DNA of 46,781 bases from an uncultured Bacteroidota bacterium (lineage in GTDB: Bacteria; Bacteroidota; Bacteroidia; AKYH767-A; 2013-40CM-41-45): contig CALMQM010000020.1 of the NCBI GenBank assembly GCA_937871435.1, positions 1-46,781 on the forward strand, read 5' to 3'. Positions 7,636-16,049 of this stretch are shown here, one piece after another (within the stretch, counting starts at the first letter, position 1; each line of letters opens with the position of its first letter). The notes beneath the pieces are model-generated. The model did not search any database and was not told where the DNA came from. It saw nothing but the letters and a program-made list of their open reading frames with translations. The position numbers and the translations under genes are program-made.

Positions 7636-8153
7636 GATTTTATCTTTAATAAATGAAGCTCATAATACAAGGCATTTGCGCCGGGTATTTTATCGCCATC
7701 ACCTGTAATTCCAAAAGCGAGATGCGAAGGCACTATTAAGCGAGCTTTGGTTCCTTCTTTAAACGTGAATAAAGCATCTTCAAGTCCGCGCGGTTGCTGA
7801 CCTTCTCCAATCCTGAATCGAAGTGGCTGGTTAACTTTAGCTGAATAACACAAAGTTCCATCCAGCAGGTAAAGAGAGTATTCAAGTTCAATTTCATCAT
7901 GAAGATTTGGTTTCCTGCCCACACCACTATCGAGAACCTGGATATTCAAACCAGTACCATTCATGATCATCTTAAATTGATGACGGTTAATAAAATCTTC
8001 AATTTCCTTTCTTTCATCTTTTACCAATAATCGGTTCACTTCCGTTAATCTTTCTTTTACCTCAGCTTCATTAACCTGAGGTTTTTCCCCTGTTCTGCAA
8101 GAGACGAGAAAGAAAAACAGAATAAAGAATTTTGAATTCCTGGCTAAAACCAT
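7632..8153 (-). CDS. GldI-like FKBP-type peptidyl-prolyl isomerase lipoprotein
   Basis: 173 residues from ATG 8153, with lipobox LVSC (Cys19). A GTG at 8171 would overlap the upstream stop as GTGA and adds six residues, so both starts are possible. One FKBP domain fills the C-terminal half: HDEIELEYSLYLLDG, FRIGEGQQPRGLEDALFTFKEG and VPSHLAFGITGDGDKIPGANALYYELHLL. Size, lipoprotein signal and position next to a DHH phosphoesterase match what I recall of gldI, the gliding and type IX secretion accessory protein of flavobacteria. The assignment rests on that context; a general periplasmic isomerase is the alternative. Confidence 0.82.
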   Translation of the reverse strand: MVLARNSKFFILFFFLVSCRTGEKPQVNEAEVKERLTEVNRLLVKDERKEIEDFINRHQFKMIMNGTGLNIQVLDSGVGRKPNLHDEIELEYSLYLLDGTLCYSAKVNQPLRFRIGEGQQPRGLEDALFTFKEGTKARLIVPSHLAFGITGDGDKIPGANALYYELHLLKIKS

Positions 8154-8167
8154 TAAAAAAATGGCAT

Positions 8168-9196
8168 TCACGATGCCTGTAATTTTGATTTGTAAAATGG
8201 AAGAATTTCCAAAAATCGATTGACTGTTTCTTCTAATGGAAGTAAAGATCTTCCACCGGATGCATTTCGATGTCCGCCCCCTTCAAAATACTTTGATGAA
8301 AGTTCCTGAACAGAAAAATCATCTTTTGAACGAAAAGAGATTTTAATCATCCCGTCTCTTTCAGAAAAGAAAGCCGCCATTTTTATACCCTCAATACTCA
8401 AAGCATAATTCACGAGGCCTTCGGTATCGCCAGTTTTGAAATTAAACATCTTCAGCTCCGCTTCGGATAAACTAATATAAGCAGTTCTGTATTCGTTCAG
8501 CACGATCAATTTCTCTTTGAGAGAATATCCAAGCAGACGAAGACGGTTTTCGGTTGAATGGTCATACACCTGTTCGTGGATTCTGTAATTCACGGCACCG
8601 GCTTCCATTAATTTAGCTATTGTCCGGTGTGTGTCTGCAGTCATGGAAGCATAACGAAAAGAATTGGTGTCCGTCATGATTCCGCAGTACAAACATTCCG
8701 CAATCGATTTATCGATTAAGTGCTGATCTCCGGCTGCAGTAATAAAATCAAAAACAAGTTCACATGTTGAGCAGGCATCCGGGTAGGAAAATGTATAGTT
8801 GAAGACCGGTTCCGGATTTAAATGATGATCAATCAGAACTTTCATTGTATCTGATTCGCGAAGAACTGATTCAAGTCCTTCTACCCGACTCAACCAATTA
8901 AAATCAAGACAAAAAATTAAGTCTGCCGTTTCGATTTTTTTAAATGCAATAGTCGAATCTGCTTCAAAGTTCAACACAAATTCATGACCAGGTAACCAAT
9001 GCAAAAAGTCAGGATATTCACTGGGAGTGACAACATCCACTGTATGACCTTTTTTAATAAGATAATTATACAATCCCAATGATGATCCCATCGCGTCACC
9101 ATCCGGGCGATGGTGTGTTGTAATCAGGATTTTTCTGGGCAGTTCCAGAAATTTCCAAAGTGATTCAGTATCATGAATAGGAAATCGACTGTTCAT
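8168..9196 (-). CDS. DHH-family phosphoesterase (NrnA-like)
   Basis: 342 residues. DHH domain motifs: HHRPDGDAMGSS (28-39), FCLDFN, IDHHLNPE and the SCTCE-type region DACSTCELV. The DHHA1 motif GGGHRNASGG is near the C-terminus. Proteins of this type degrade short oligoribonucleotides and dephosphorylate pAp with manganese. It is the first gene of the operon with the two FKBP lipoproteins and has a -7 element 17 bases upstream of its ATG. A cyclic-dinucleotide phosphodiesterase is possible, but there are no membrane or GGDEF parts, which favours NrnA. Confidence 0.9.
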   Translation of the reverse strand: MNSRFPIHDTESLWKFLELPRKILITTHHRPDGDAMGSSLGLYNYLIKKGHTVDVVTPSEYPDFLHWLPGHEFVLNFEADSTIAFKKIETADLIFCLDFNWLSRVEGLESVLRESDTMKVLIDHHLNPEPVFNYTFSYPDACSTCELVFDFITAAGDQHLIDKSIAECLYCGIMTDTNSFRYASMTADTHRTIAKLMEAGAVNYRIHEQVYDHSTENRLRLLGYSLKEKLIVLNEYRTAYISLSEAELKMFNFKTGDTEGLVNYALSIEGIKMAAFFSERDGMIKISFRSKDDFSVQELSSKYFEGGGHRNASGGRSLLPLEETVNRFLEILPFYKSKLQAS

Positions 9197-9213
9197 CCGG
9201 GATATATTTCTTG

Positions 9214-9221
9214 CAAAAATA
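9214..9221 (-). promoter_or_regulatory. -7 element for the DHH-FKBP operon
   Basis: On the minus strand this reads TATTTTTG followed by CA, a full match to TAnnTTTG, 17 bases before ATG 9196, predicting a leader of about 11 bases. No good TTG lies 18-20 bases upstream. Confidence 0.4.
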
Positions 9222-9329
9222 CAAAAGGCTCCCGATTTCCATCAGGGTTTCTGAAGTTCACCAATCTATCTGTATTTCCGTGAAAATGCCATTCACTCTC
9301 AGCAGAGCAAAAATGAAATTGTGATATAC

Positions 9330-11480
9330 TTAATGCGAAACAATGATCTTCTGAATCGACAACAATTGATCCGTATTTTTCCATGAGAGGAAATACAGAC
9401 CATTGTTCAGATCACTTAAGTCCAAATGCATTCGCTTTGACATTACAGGAACTTTTAAAAGTACTTTTCCGGAAAGATCATACAAATACAACTCACCCTT
9501 TTCACCATTAAAGTCTCCAAGGTTTATTTCCAATTTTCCATTTGAGGGATTGGGATAAGAGTCGAAAGTCTGAGCCTGCAAGCTATTCACGTTCACTGGT
9601 CCACAATTGGTGAGAGTGGCAAATGCATCTGCTTTTCCGTAACCCCAAGCATTATTTGGAAATGGTCCCCAGGTAAATTGATCGTGTGCTGCACATCCTG
9701 TGATTGCGGTCTTTACATCAGACCAATCCGCAGAAGGATTCAATTGCAGATACAATGCCGCGATGCCGGCAACTACAGGTGCTGAAGCAGAAGTTCCACC
9801 ACCGGTGATGTGATATCCACCCAATGCTACTTTGTAAGGTTGGGTCGAAATCATTCCGGGAATCAGACTTAATACACCACAGGATAAAATATGATGTCCA
9901 GGAGCACAAATATCAGGTTTGATTCGACCGTCCCGTGTAGGTCCCCGGCTACTGTTGATTGCTAAATCTCTTGGCAAGTCCGTTGGAGTAATCTGCAGCG
10001 TTCCGTTTACGTCCACATGCCGGTCAGTGTTGAAATAGTTACCAACGACTATCACATTGTCCAGACATCCGATTCCAGTTATAATGGATTGCATAGTATC
10101 CGGAAGTATATAAGCTGACATGGGGGGATAATCAACAGCTGTCGGAAGGTTTTGAAACCCCCAGTCATAAGACCAGGAATCAAAATGGCCATTACCTGTG
10201 GTAGTGATACGCCAGTTGTAATCCACTGAATCAGGATGCACATAAATTTCCAGTGAATAAACGCCATTGTATTTTGTGAGATACGTTTGAATTACCCCGA
10301 GACGATTTCCTGCATTGGTAAGGTTACGAGTGAGCACAGTATTCAATGCTGCAGTAGCGGAAGTAAAACTGGTACCTCCACGATATTCATAATAAGGCGT
10401 CACTTTATCAGCGCCAACTGAATAACGCATCGAAGTGAATTGTGCAGAATCGGCAAAGAGCTGAATGTATGCGCCTGAAAATCCTGCATCATATCGGAAC
10501 CAGGTGAATGCTGTATCACCACTTACACTTGTTCTACCAAGGTGAATCGGGTAAGCAACACCGATATTTCCTGCAGAAGCTACCACTACTCTTCCACTTT
10601 GCTGATTAATCAGGTTTGAGATGTATTCAGATTCCAAATCAGTTCCGTCATGAGAACCAAAATAATCACCCAATGAAACGTTGATGACACAAGGTTTTCC
10701 CAATTGTTGCGCTTTAGTGAAAATGTATTCAATAGCATGAGAAAGATGAGGAATTGCATCGATAGAAAAATTAAAAGATACAGCAATGATATCGGATTTT
10801 GGAGCTACACCCTGAAAATGTCCGACTGCCAATCCATTCCCGGCGCCAATGCCTGCTACGTAGGTTCCGTGTCCATATTCCGCAGCGCCTGTATGTGCTT
10901 CTGCCAATGAATCATCGATGTCTTGCGCACTGAATTCCTGTCCGTAAGCGTAAGGTTGTGGAGTATTTGTATCATTTGGAAGATTCTGATCCCAGAGCCA
11001 TTGAATTCTCGAGTGTCCGAGAGAATCTTTAAAATCAGGATGACGGAAATCGATTCCGGAATCAATAAAACCAAGGACAACTCCTGTCCCATCATAACCT
11101 TGGGTTAATGGAGCAATCCCCTGATTCGCTTCGTTCACTCTGGAAAGCATACGCATTGTATCATTCATGACTTTATATTGACGGGGATAAGCTTCTATTC
11201 TTGTAATCGCGGAACTCTGAGACAACACAGCCAATCCGTGGAGTGAAATGGAAATGGATGCCAAATCTTTCATAGCACTTATTACTCTGCCCCCTTCTTG
11301 CGTAACGATTGATTCAATCATTGGTAAATTTCCTTTTACCATCACCGTCACTTTTTCAGTTTGGTTTTGCGACTTGGTCATTTTGTTATAAAGAAACAAA
11401 TTCATGGAGGCAACAGGTTCCTCAGCCTTTACAAAAAATAATGTTAAAAGTAGAATCGAGAGCGCTAAAATTTTTCTCAT
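9330..11480 (-). CDS. secreted subtilisin-like serine protease with T9SS sorting domain
   Basis: 716 residues from ATG 11480, chosen because MRKILALSILLLTLFFVKA is a clean signal peptide; the upstream in-frame extension is not signal-like. Peptidase S8 triad: Asp140 (VLGFIDSGID), His204 (EYGHGTYVAG) and Ser564 (GGGTSASAP), with oxyanion Asn305 in ASAGN. About 200 residues separate the oxyanion region from SSRGPTRDGRIKPD, holding an inserted beta-rich region. The C-terminal 80 residues are a type A type IX secretion signal (YPNPSNGKLEI, LYDLSGKVLL, LNNGLYFLSW). It is therefore predicted to be exported by T9SS and kept on the surface or released. It is probably transcribed alone. Confidence 0.93.
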   Translation of the reverse strand: MRKILALSILLLTLFFVKAEEPVASMNLFLYNKMTKSQNQTEKVTVMVKGNLPMIESIVTQEGGRVISAMKDLASISISLHGLAVLSQSSAITRIEAYPRQYKVMNDTMRMLSRVNEANQGIAPLTQGYDGTGVVLGFIDSGIDFRHPDFKDSLGHSRIQWLWDQNLPNDTNTPQPYAYGQEFSAQDIDDSLAEAHTGAAEYGHGTYVAGIGAGNGLAVGHFQGVAPKSDIIAVSFNFSIDAIPHLSHAIEYIFTKAQQLGKPCVINVSLGDYFGSHDGTDLESEYISNLINQQSGRVVVASAGNIGVAYPIHLGRTSVSGDTAFTWFRYDAGFSGAYIQLFADSAQFTSMRYSVGADKVTPYYEYRGGTSFTSATAALNTVLTRNLTNAGNRLGVIQTYLTKYNGVYSLEIYVHPDSVDYNWRITTTGNGHFDSWSYDWGFQNLPTAVDYPPMSAYILPDTMQSIITGIGCLDNVIVVGNYFNTDRHVDVNGTLQITPTDLPRDLAINSSRGPTRDGRIKPDICAPGHHILSCGVLSLIPGMISTQPYKVALGGYHITGGGTSASAPVVAGIAALYLQLNPSADWSDVKTAITGCAAHDQFTWGPFPNNAWGYGKADAFATLTNCGPVNVNSLQAQTFDSYPNPSNGKLEINLGDFNGEKGELYLYDLSGKVLLKVPVMSKRMHLDLSDLNNGLYFLSWKNTDQLLSIQKIIVSH

Positions 11481-11909
11481 GGTATATGAATATCTTGTAT
11501 GAATAGAGTTGCAATAAAATCTAAATCTTCCATTACCTGACTTTATGAACAAGTAATTTATCCAAATCTGAAGGCTGAAAACCGTCCATTTCAACATAAA
11601 ATTAATCATTTGATATTGAAATAGTAAGGATACAAGCTTTCAGAAAACATATTTTTCAACAACCAGGACATTTAGTTAAAGGCCTGAAAAATATGTATAT
11701 ATTTGTTGAGGGATCAAAATCTGCGATTCAATTTTTTTGGGGGAATGCCTGTACTTACAGGTTAGAAGCATTATTATTTATTAGTTAATACATCGTCTAC
11801 ACTCAAGTTTTGAGAGTGCAGTTTAACAGGCTATCTCTTATTTGCCTGTATCTGCGCTCACTTGTCTGCAATTCGCCATATCATACACTTAAACAAAAAC
11901 CATAAACAA
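11481..11909. other. 429-base intergenic region between divergent genes, rich in stem-loops
   Basis: No convincing ORF. The left part is the 5' side of the minus-strand subtilase, where I see no TAnnTTTG element. At 11648-11658 and 11685-11695 there is a perfect 11-base inverted repeat (CATATTTTTCA / TGAAAAATATG), directly followed by TATATTTG (11698-11705), a full -7 match facing the gene at 11910. Between that element and the gene lie three more hairpins (listed separately). The region therefore looks like a promoter plus a structured leader of about 200 bases. Confidence 0.45.
11748..11849 (+). promoter_or_regulatory. structured leader with three successive hairpins
   Basis: CCTGT/ACAGG pairs at 11748-11752 with 11757-11761. 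CTCAA/TTGAG pairs at 11802-11806 with 11810-11814. ACAGGC/GCCTGT pairs at 11826-11831 with 11844-11849. The heptamer GCCTGTA occurs twice (11747-11753 and 11844-11850) and its complement ACAGG also twice, so the first and third hairpins can exchange arms. That is compatible with a switching leader or with operator sites; no known riboswitch class is recognised. Confidence 0.35.
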
Positions 11910-12212
11910 ATGAGAACATCAGTATTTCAGTATCCCTACGAAAAAGTCTTCCTGCGCACACAAGGCGCATTGTCTCGATTCGGAATGAGAATAGTCAATT
12001 CAGACGCTATGCGTGGAAGTATCACAGCGGAAACCAATTTTTCCCTTAGTAAACCCGGGGTGAAAATGGATTTGGTAGTTGAAGAAATCGAAAATCATTT
12101 TACCAAAGTTACAGTGCGTGGTTTGCATTTAAGGAAATGGTTTTTTAAAAAACCCAAAAGTATTGAACTGAATGAAGCTGCTTTCCTGGAGGCATTGTCA
12201 ACAATTATCTGA
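11910..12212 (+). CDS. conserved-looking small protein, unknown function
   Basis: 100 residues from ATG 11910; a TTG at 11862 would add an unlikely N-terminus. The pattern YPYEKVFLRTQGALSRFGMRIVNSDAMRGSITAETNFS, followed by alternating strands and a terminal helix, looks like a small alpha/beta domain similar to proteins that assist or mimic DUF1499-type folds, but I cannot assign a family. No signal peptide or membrane span, so probably cytoplasmic. A long structured leader precedes it and an aminotransferase follows. Confidence 0.7.
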   Translation: MRTSVFQYPYEKVFLRTQGALSRFGMRIVNSDAMRGSITAETNFSLSKPGVKMDLVVEEIENHFTKVTVRGLHLRKWFFKKPKSIELNEAAFLEALSTII

Positions 12213-12217
12213 TATTT

Positions 12218-12245
12218 GCAATTCAATTAATTGAAATTGAATTGC
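12218..12245 (+). promoter_or_regulatory. perfect 10-base inverted repeat before the aminotransferase
   Basis: GCAATTCAAT (12218-12227) and ATTGAATTGC (12236-12245) pair exactly; the inner bases also form the palindrome TTCAATTAATTGAA. It ends three bases before ATG 12249 and overlaps the near -7 match GATATTTG (12211-12218). It could be an operator or a hairpin covering the translation start. No T-run follows, so it is not a terminator. Confidence 0.4.
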
Positions 12246-12248
12246 AGG

Positions 12249-13433
12249 ATGACAAGAGAAAGAACAAATTTTTATCAATATGTTGCTCAAACTTCTCCGG
12301 CACCTGTTGGGCTGGAAATTGAGTGGGCTGAAGGCGTATATCTGTTTGATACCTCTGGAAAAAAGTATTTGGATTTGATTTCCGGTATTGCTGTAAGCAA
12401 TCTTGGGCATCAGCATCCTATAGTGATCAGCGCAATAGAAAGCCAATTAAAAAAGCATATGCACCTGATGGTGTATGGCGAATTTATTCAGTCCCCTCAA
12501 ACTGAGCTCGCAGCAGCATTAAATTCTTATTTGCCAAAACAGCTCAATAATATTTATTTCACCAACTCAGGAGCAGAAGCAGTTGAAGGTGCAATGAAGC
12601 TTGCCAAGCGTTTCACCGGAAAAACTCAGTTTGTTTCATTTCGGAACGCCTACCACGGCAGCACTCAGGGAGCCTTGAGTATTTGTGGGAATGAAATGTT
12701 GAAAAATTCATTTCGTCCACTGCTTCCGGGATGCAGTATTCATGAATACAATTCCCTTTCTGAAATTGAGCACATAGACGAATCCTGTGCAGGAGTTATC
12801 GTGGAACCAATACAGGGTGAAGCCGGTGTAATTATTCCGGAAAAAGGATTTTTAGAAGCGCTAAGAAAACGTTGTGATGAGACCGGAGCATTATTAATTT
12901 TTGATGAAATTCAAACCGGTTTTGGACGAACAGGAAAGCTGTTTGCTTTTGAACACAGTGGAGTGATTCCAGACATTCTTTTACTTGGAAAATCTTTCGG
13001 AGGAGGTTTGCCCTTGGCTGCATTCATTTCATCAAAAGAAAAAATGTGCAGCCTCACTTATGATCCGGTACTCGGGCATATCAGTACATTTGGAGGGCAT
13101 CCACTTTCTTGTGCAGCTGCCTATGCCTCCCTAAATGTCATAGCAGATTCAGATTTATTAAAAAATGTCATCCGAAAAGGTGAGCTCTTTTGTTCCCTGT
13201 TGAAACATGATGACATTCGTTCTATTCGTGGATTGGGATTATTTATAGCTTTGGAGTTTGAAAATGAAAGGATCAATCAGGAAGTGATCAAACGGTGTCT
13301 GGATAAAGGCGTAATTACAGATTGGTTTTTGTTCGCTCCAAATTGTTTACGGATCGCTCCACCCTTGATCATTCGCGATGAAGAAATTACATTTGCCTGT
13401 TCAACAATTCTGGAAGCAATAAATTCTATATAA
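12249..13433 (+). CDS. class III (fold type I) PLP-dependent aminotransferase
   Basis: 394 residues from ATG 12249; a TTG 18 bases upstream lies inside the inverted repeat and is unlikely. Family landmarks: YFTNSGAEAVEGAMKLAK (103-120), FRNAYHGSTQGAL (131-143), VEPIQGEAG (185-193), FDEIQTGFGRTGK (218-230; Asp219 holds the PLP ring) and the PLP lysine Lys248 in LLLGKSFGGGLPLA. These fit the acetylornithine/ornithine/4-aminobutyrate group; the substrate cannot be told from sequence. No arginine or lysine pathway gene is adjacent; a two-component system follows 14 bases later. Confidence 0.9.
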   Translation: MTRERTNFYQYVAQTSPAPVGLEIEWAEGVYLFDTSGKKYLDLISGIAVSNLGHQHPIVISAIESQLKKHMHLMVYGEFIQSPQTELAAALNSYLPKQLNNIYFTNSGAEAVEGAMKLAKRFTGKTQFVSFRNAYHGSTQGALSICGNEMLKNSFRPLLPGCSIHEYNSLSEIEHIDESCAGVIVEPIQGEAGVIIPEKGFLEALRKRCDETGALLIFDEIQTGFGRTGKLFAFEHSGVIPDILLLGKSFGGGLPLAAFISSKEKMCSLTYDPVLGHISTFGGHPLSCAAAYASLNVIADSDLLKNVIRKGELFCSLLKHDDIRSIRGLGLFIALEFENERINQEVIKRCLDKGVITDWFLFAPNCLRIAPPLIIRDEEITFACSTILEAINSI

Positions 13434-13447
13434 TTCAATACACAATT

Positions 13448-14125
13448 ATGAATGTATTAATCGTTGAAGACGAAAGACAGTTGTCGCATGAAATTGAAAT
13501 TTTCCTGACGAAGCAGGGGTATCATTGTGATGTTGCATTCACCGGTAAAAGTGCCTCTGAAAAAGTCTTTGTGAATTCATATGATTTTGTGTTAATGGAT
13601 ATTGGTCTTCCTGACTACAACGGTTTTCAGTTGCTAAAAGAAGCAAAGGAAGCGGGACGGGATGCAGCTTTCATTGTATTGACTGCAAGAGGCTCCATTG
13701 ATGATAAAATAACAGGTCTGGATTTGGGTGCGGATGATTACCTCGCCAAACCCTTTTCATTGCTTGAACTCCAGGCCAGAATGCAGGCAATTTTGAGAAG
13801 AAAGCATGGGTTGAAAAACAATACCATACAAATTCATGATTTCATCATGGATATTCAGAACAGAACAGTTTCTTTTGAGAAGAACGTAATTAATCTGACA
13901 AAAAAAGAATTCGATATTCTCCATTATATGGCTTTGCATAAAAACAGGGTCATCACAAGAATTCAGTTAACTGAGCACATTTGGGGAGATGTTTTGGAGG
14001 AAGATTACGAATCGAATTATATTGATGTTCACATAAAAAATCTTCGAAAGAAACTGGCAGCTTTTGCCAATTCAGATTTCATAGAAACTGTCAGAGGCAT
14101 AGGCTATCGTCTCAATATGCCCTAA
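13448..14125 (+). CDS. OmpR/PhoB-family response regulator
   Basis: 225 residues. Receiver domain with the acidic pair in IVEDE, phospho-acceptor Asp51 (VLMDIGLPDYNG), Thr79 and Lys101 (LAKPF). The C-terminal winged helix carries LTKKEFDILHYMALHKNRVITR, the DNA-contacting region ESNYIDVHIKNLRKKL and the end ETVRGIGYRL. It acts as a DNA-binding regulator paired with the histidine kinase gene 46 bases downstream. Targets are not visible; the small secreted protein after the kinase is a candidate. Confidence 0.95.
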   Translation: MNVLIVEDERQLSHEIEIFLTKQGYHCDVAFTGKSASEKVFVNSYDFVLMDIGLPDYNGFQLLKEAKEAGRDAAFIVLTARGSIDDKITGLDLGADDYLAKPFSLLELQARMQAILRRKHGLKNNTIQIHDFIMDIQNRTVSFEKNVINLTKKEFDILHYMALHKNRVITRIQLTEHIWGDVLEEDYESNYIDVHIKNLRKKLAAFANSDFIETVRGIGYRLNMP

Positions 14126-14171
14126 TTAATTTCTCCCCTAATCATATAAAAATTTTCCGGAAAAATTTCTC

Positions 14172-15503
14172 TTGAAACTTCAGGTAAAACTGGCGCTTTA
14201 CAATGCAATTTCAAAAGCCATCATCATTGGAGCTTTTGGAGCAATTATTCCTGTCATTATTCAGGGAATCGTTTACAACCATATTGATAAACGCTTGTCG
14301 GCGCGCCTTGAGAAAATGATGCGAATGGTTCAAAAAGGCGGATTGAATGAAATCAGTCTTGACCAGGATTGCAGTTTTGACAGTTACAATGTTTTCAAAG
14401 AAGAGTACGTATCCATTTCACCTCTTCCCGGACTTCCCAAAGATTTCGGAAAAAGAACTGTAGAGAACACCGAGCGTTTAATTGAAAATGAAGTTTTAAA
14501 ACACAGGGTTCTGAGTCAGGCCTTCCTTTATGACAACCAATTGTACGAAATTGAAATTGGCGAAGGATTGAGTACCGTCGATCAGCTCAATGAAACGATA
14601 AAACGGTTTACCATTCAGATTCTTCTCGCGGTAATTCTGATTTCCATTTTTCTGGATCTTGGATTTGCCCGTGTTTTGTTATTGCCATTCAATAAAATTA
14701 TCAATAAGAAACTAAAGGATGTCCAACACCCTTCTTCATTCGATGCGACTCCGGTAAAAACATCTACCTATGAATTCGCTCATCTTGATCGATCGATCAA
14801 CGAAATGATGCAGAAAATCAGAGAAACATTTCAGGTTGAAAGGGAATTCATTACCAATGTGTCTCATGAATTGCTCACTCCTATTTCAATTTTACAGAAC
14901 AGGATTGAAAACATTCTCAACGAACCCGGCCTCTCCAATGAAGTGATGAGTCGGATGGTGGAAACACAGAAAACACTGTCCAGACTGACCCGAATAGTAA
15001 AAGCGCTACTGTATATTTCCAAGATAGAAAATGATCAATACAGCAAGAGTGATGAAGTTTCACTTGATGAACTGAGTTATGAAGTAACCGAAGAACTGGC
15101 AGAACGGATTGAAGAGAAAAATCTGCATGTAAATATTGATTTTGAACAGCCGTTTACTTTCTACCCTTGCAATCGTTCTCTTGTGCATACTATGTTATTC
15201 AATGTGGTTTCTAATGCTATCAAGTACTCAAAGAATGACGGGTCTTTGACTATCAAAGGAAACCGGGAGGGCGACATGTTTTCTGTATCTATCATTGATT
15301 CAGGAATTGGAATCCCTTCTGAAAACATCCCCTATATTTTTGATCGATTTAAAAGATTCCGGCCTGATGATGGAATGAGTTACGGACTCGGTTTACCCAT
15401 TGTGAAAAGTATCGCCTCCTTTCACAAAATTGAACTTCGGGTAGAAAGCGAACCGGACAAAGGGACTCACTTTACCATGCTTTTCCCTGTTCAGCTTTCC
15501 TGA
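14172..15503 (+). CDS. membrane sensor histidine kinase
   Basis: 443 residues. The start is TTG 14172: the reading frame is closed by TAA at 14139-14141 and no ATG or GTG lies between, while the first membrane span (about 8-35, starting LALYNAISKAIIIGAF) needs this N-terminus. A periplasmic sensor part of about 110 residues and a second span (147-171) follow. HisKA: phospho-acceptor His232 in FITNVSHELLTPI. ATPase boxes: LFNVVSNAIKYS (N), IDSGIGIPSENIPYIFDRF (G1/F) and SYGLGLPIVK (G2). It is the partner of the regulator just upstream. The HELLTP variant replaces the commoner HELRTP. Confidence 0.93.
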   Translation: MKLQVKLALYNAISKAIIIGAFGAIIPVIIQGIVYNHIDKRLSARLEKMMRMVQKGGLNEISLDQDCSFDSYNVFKEEYVSISPLPGLPKDFGKRTVENTERLIENEVLKHRVLSQAFLYDNQLYEIEIGEGLSTVDQLNETIKRFTIQILLAVILISIFLDLGFARVLLLPFNKIINKKLKDVQHPSSFDATPVKTSTYEFAHLDRSINEMMQKIRETFQVEREFITNVSHELLTPISILQNRIENILNEPGLSNEVMSRMVETQKTLSRLTRIVKALLYISKIENDQYSKSDEVSLDELSYEVTEELAERIEEKNLHVNIDFEQPFTFYPCNRSLVHTMLFNVVSNAIKYSKNDGSLTIKGNREGDMFSVSIIDSGIGIPSENIPYIFDRFKRFRPDDGMSYGLGLPIVKSIASFHKIELRVESEPDKGTHFTMLFPVQLS

Positions 15504-15562
15504 TTACGCTTCACTCTTCCTTCACCGAGAACTTGCACATTTGTAGCCTCAAGATTGTTCAA

Positions 15563-15781
15563 ATGAAATTGTATTCTCTTGTTATCGGGTTAATCCTGTT
15601 TACAAGTTATAGCCGGGCACAAGCTCCAGTAGTAAACAAAGCAAAGGCAAGCACAACGCCACACATCGTATTGGCTTCAAACAATCCACGTGTTCATCCG
15701 CTAGTAAGAAAAGTCAATAGCCAGAAGAAGAAAACATCCCATGTTCAAAAAACATCAGTATTAAAAGATAAAATTCATTAA
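15563..15781 (+). CDS. small basic secreted protein, unknown function
   Basis: 72 residues from ATG 15563 (a TTG at 15533 spoils the signal peptide). MKLYSLVIGLILFTSYSRAQA is a signal peptide with a probable cut after AQA. The mature part of about 50 residues is rich in Lys, Ser, Thr and His, with no cysteine or known motif. It follows the histidine kinase by 60 bases and is closed by a clear terminator, so it may share the two-component transcript or be its target. Not recognised otherwise. Confidence 0.55.
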   Translation: MKLYSLVIGLILFTSYSRAQAPVVNKAKASTTPHIVLASNNPRVHPLVRKVNSQKKKTSHVQKTSVLKDKIH

Positions 15782-15806
15782 AATCGTGTTTTGCGTTGAT
15801 TAGTAC

Positions 15807-15840
15807 AAAAAGCCATCGGTCTTTGCGCCGGTGGTTTTTT
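15807..15840 (+). terminator. intrinsic terminator
   Basis: AAAAAGCCATCGG pairs with CCGGTGGTTTTTT (one T-G wobble in the stem) around an eight-base loop. It ends the unit of the two-component genes and the small secreted protein. Confidence 0.75.
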
Positions 15841-15909
15841 GTTAAATTCTGAATCCGGTTATACAATCAGAAAGTGAATAAAATGCTGTTTTCTACTTTT
15901 TGGGAGGCA

Positions 15910-15939
15910 TTTGTAAGTAAAAAGATTATTTTATATTTG
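15910..15939 (+). promoter_or_regulatory. two-part Bacteroidota promoter for the PhyH gene
   Basis: TTTG (15910-15913), an 18-base spacer and TATATTTG (15932-15939) match both halves of the Bacteroidetes housekeeping promoter. The predicted start is near 15946, giving a leader of about 100 bases before ATG 16050. Confidence 0.65.
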
Positions 15940-16049
15940 TCGTTCAAAATTTACTGGAAACACAATTCTGATTTCACATCATCATTCAATTAAGCCAACG
16001 CATTGGTTTGATTTCCAATGTTGTTACCTTTTTATCAAATAGCTGAATA

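Noticed and set aside
9193-9384. 63-codon minus-strand frame overlapping the DHH start and the end of the protease gene
   Set aside because: It overlaps the coding end of the subtilase in another frame, contains the DHH promoter element and has no domain or plausible conserved composition.
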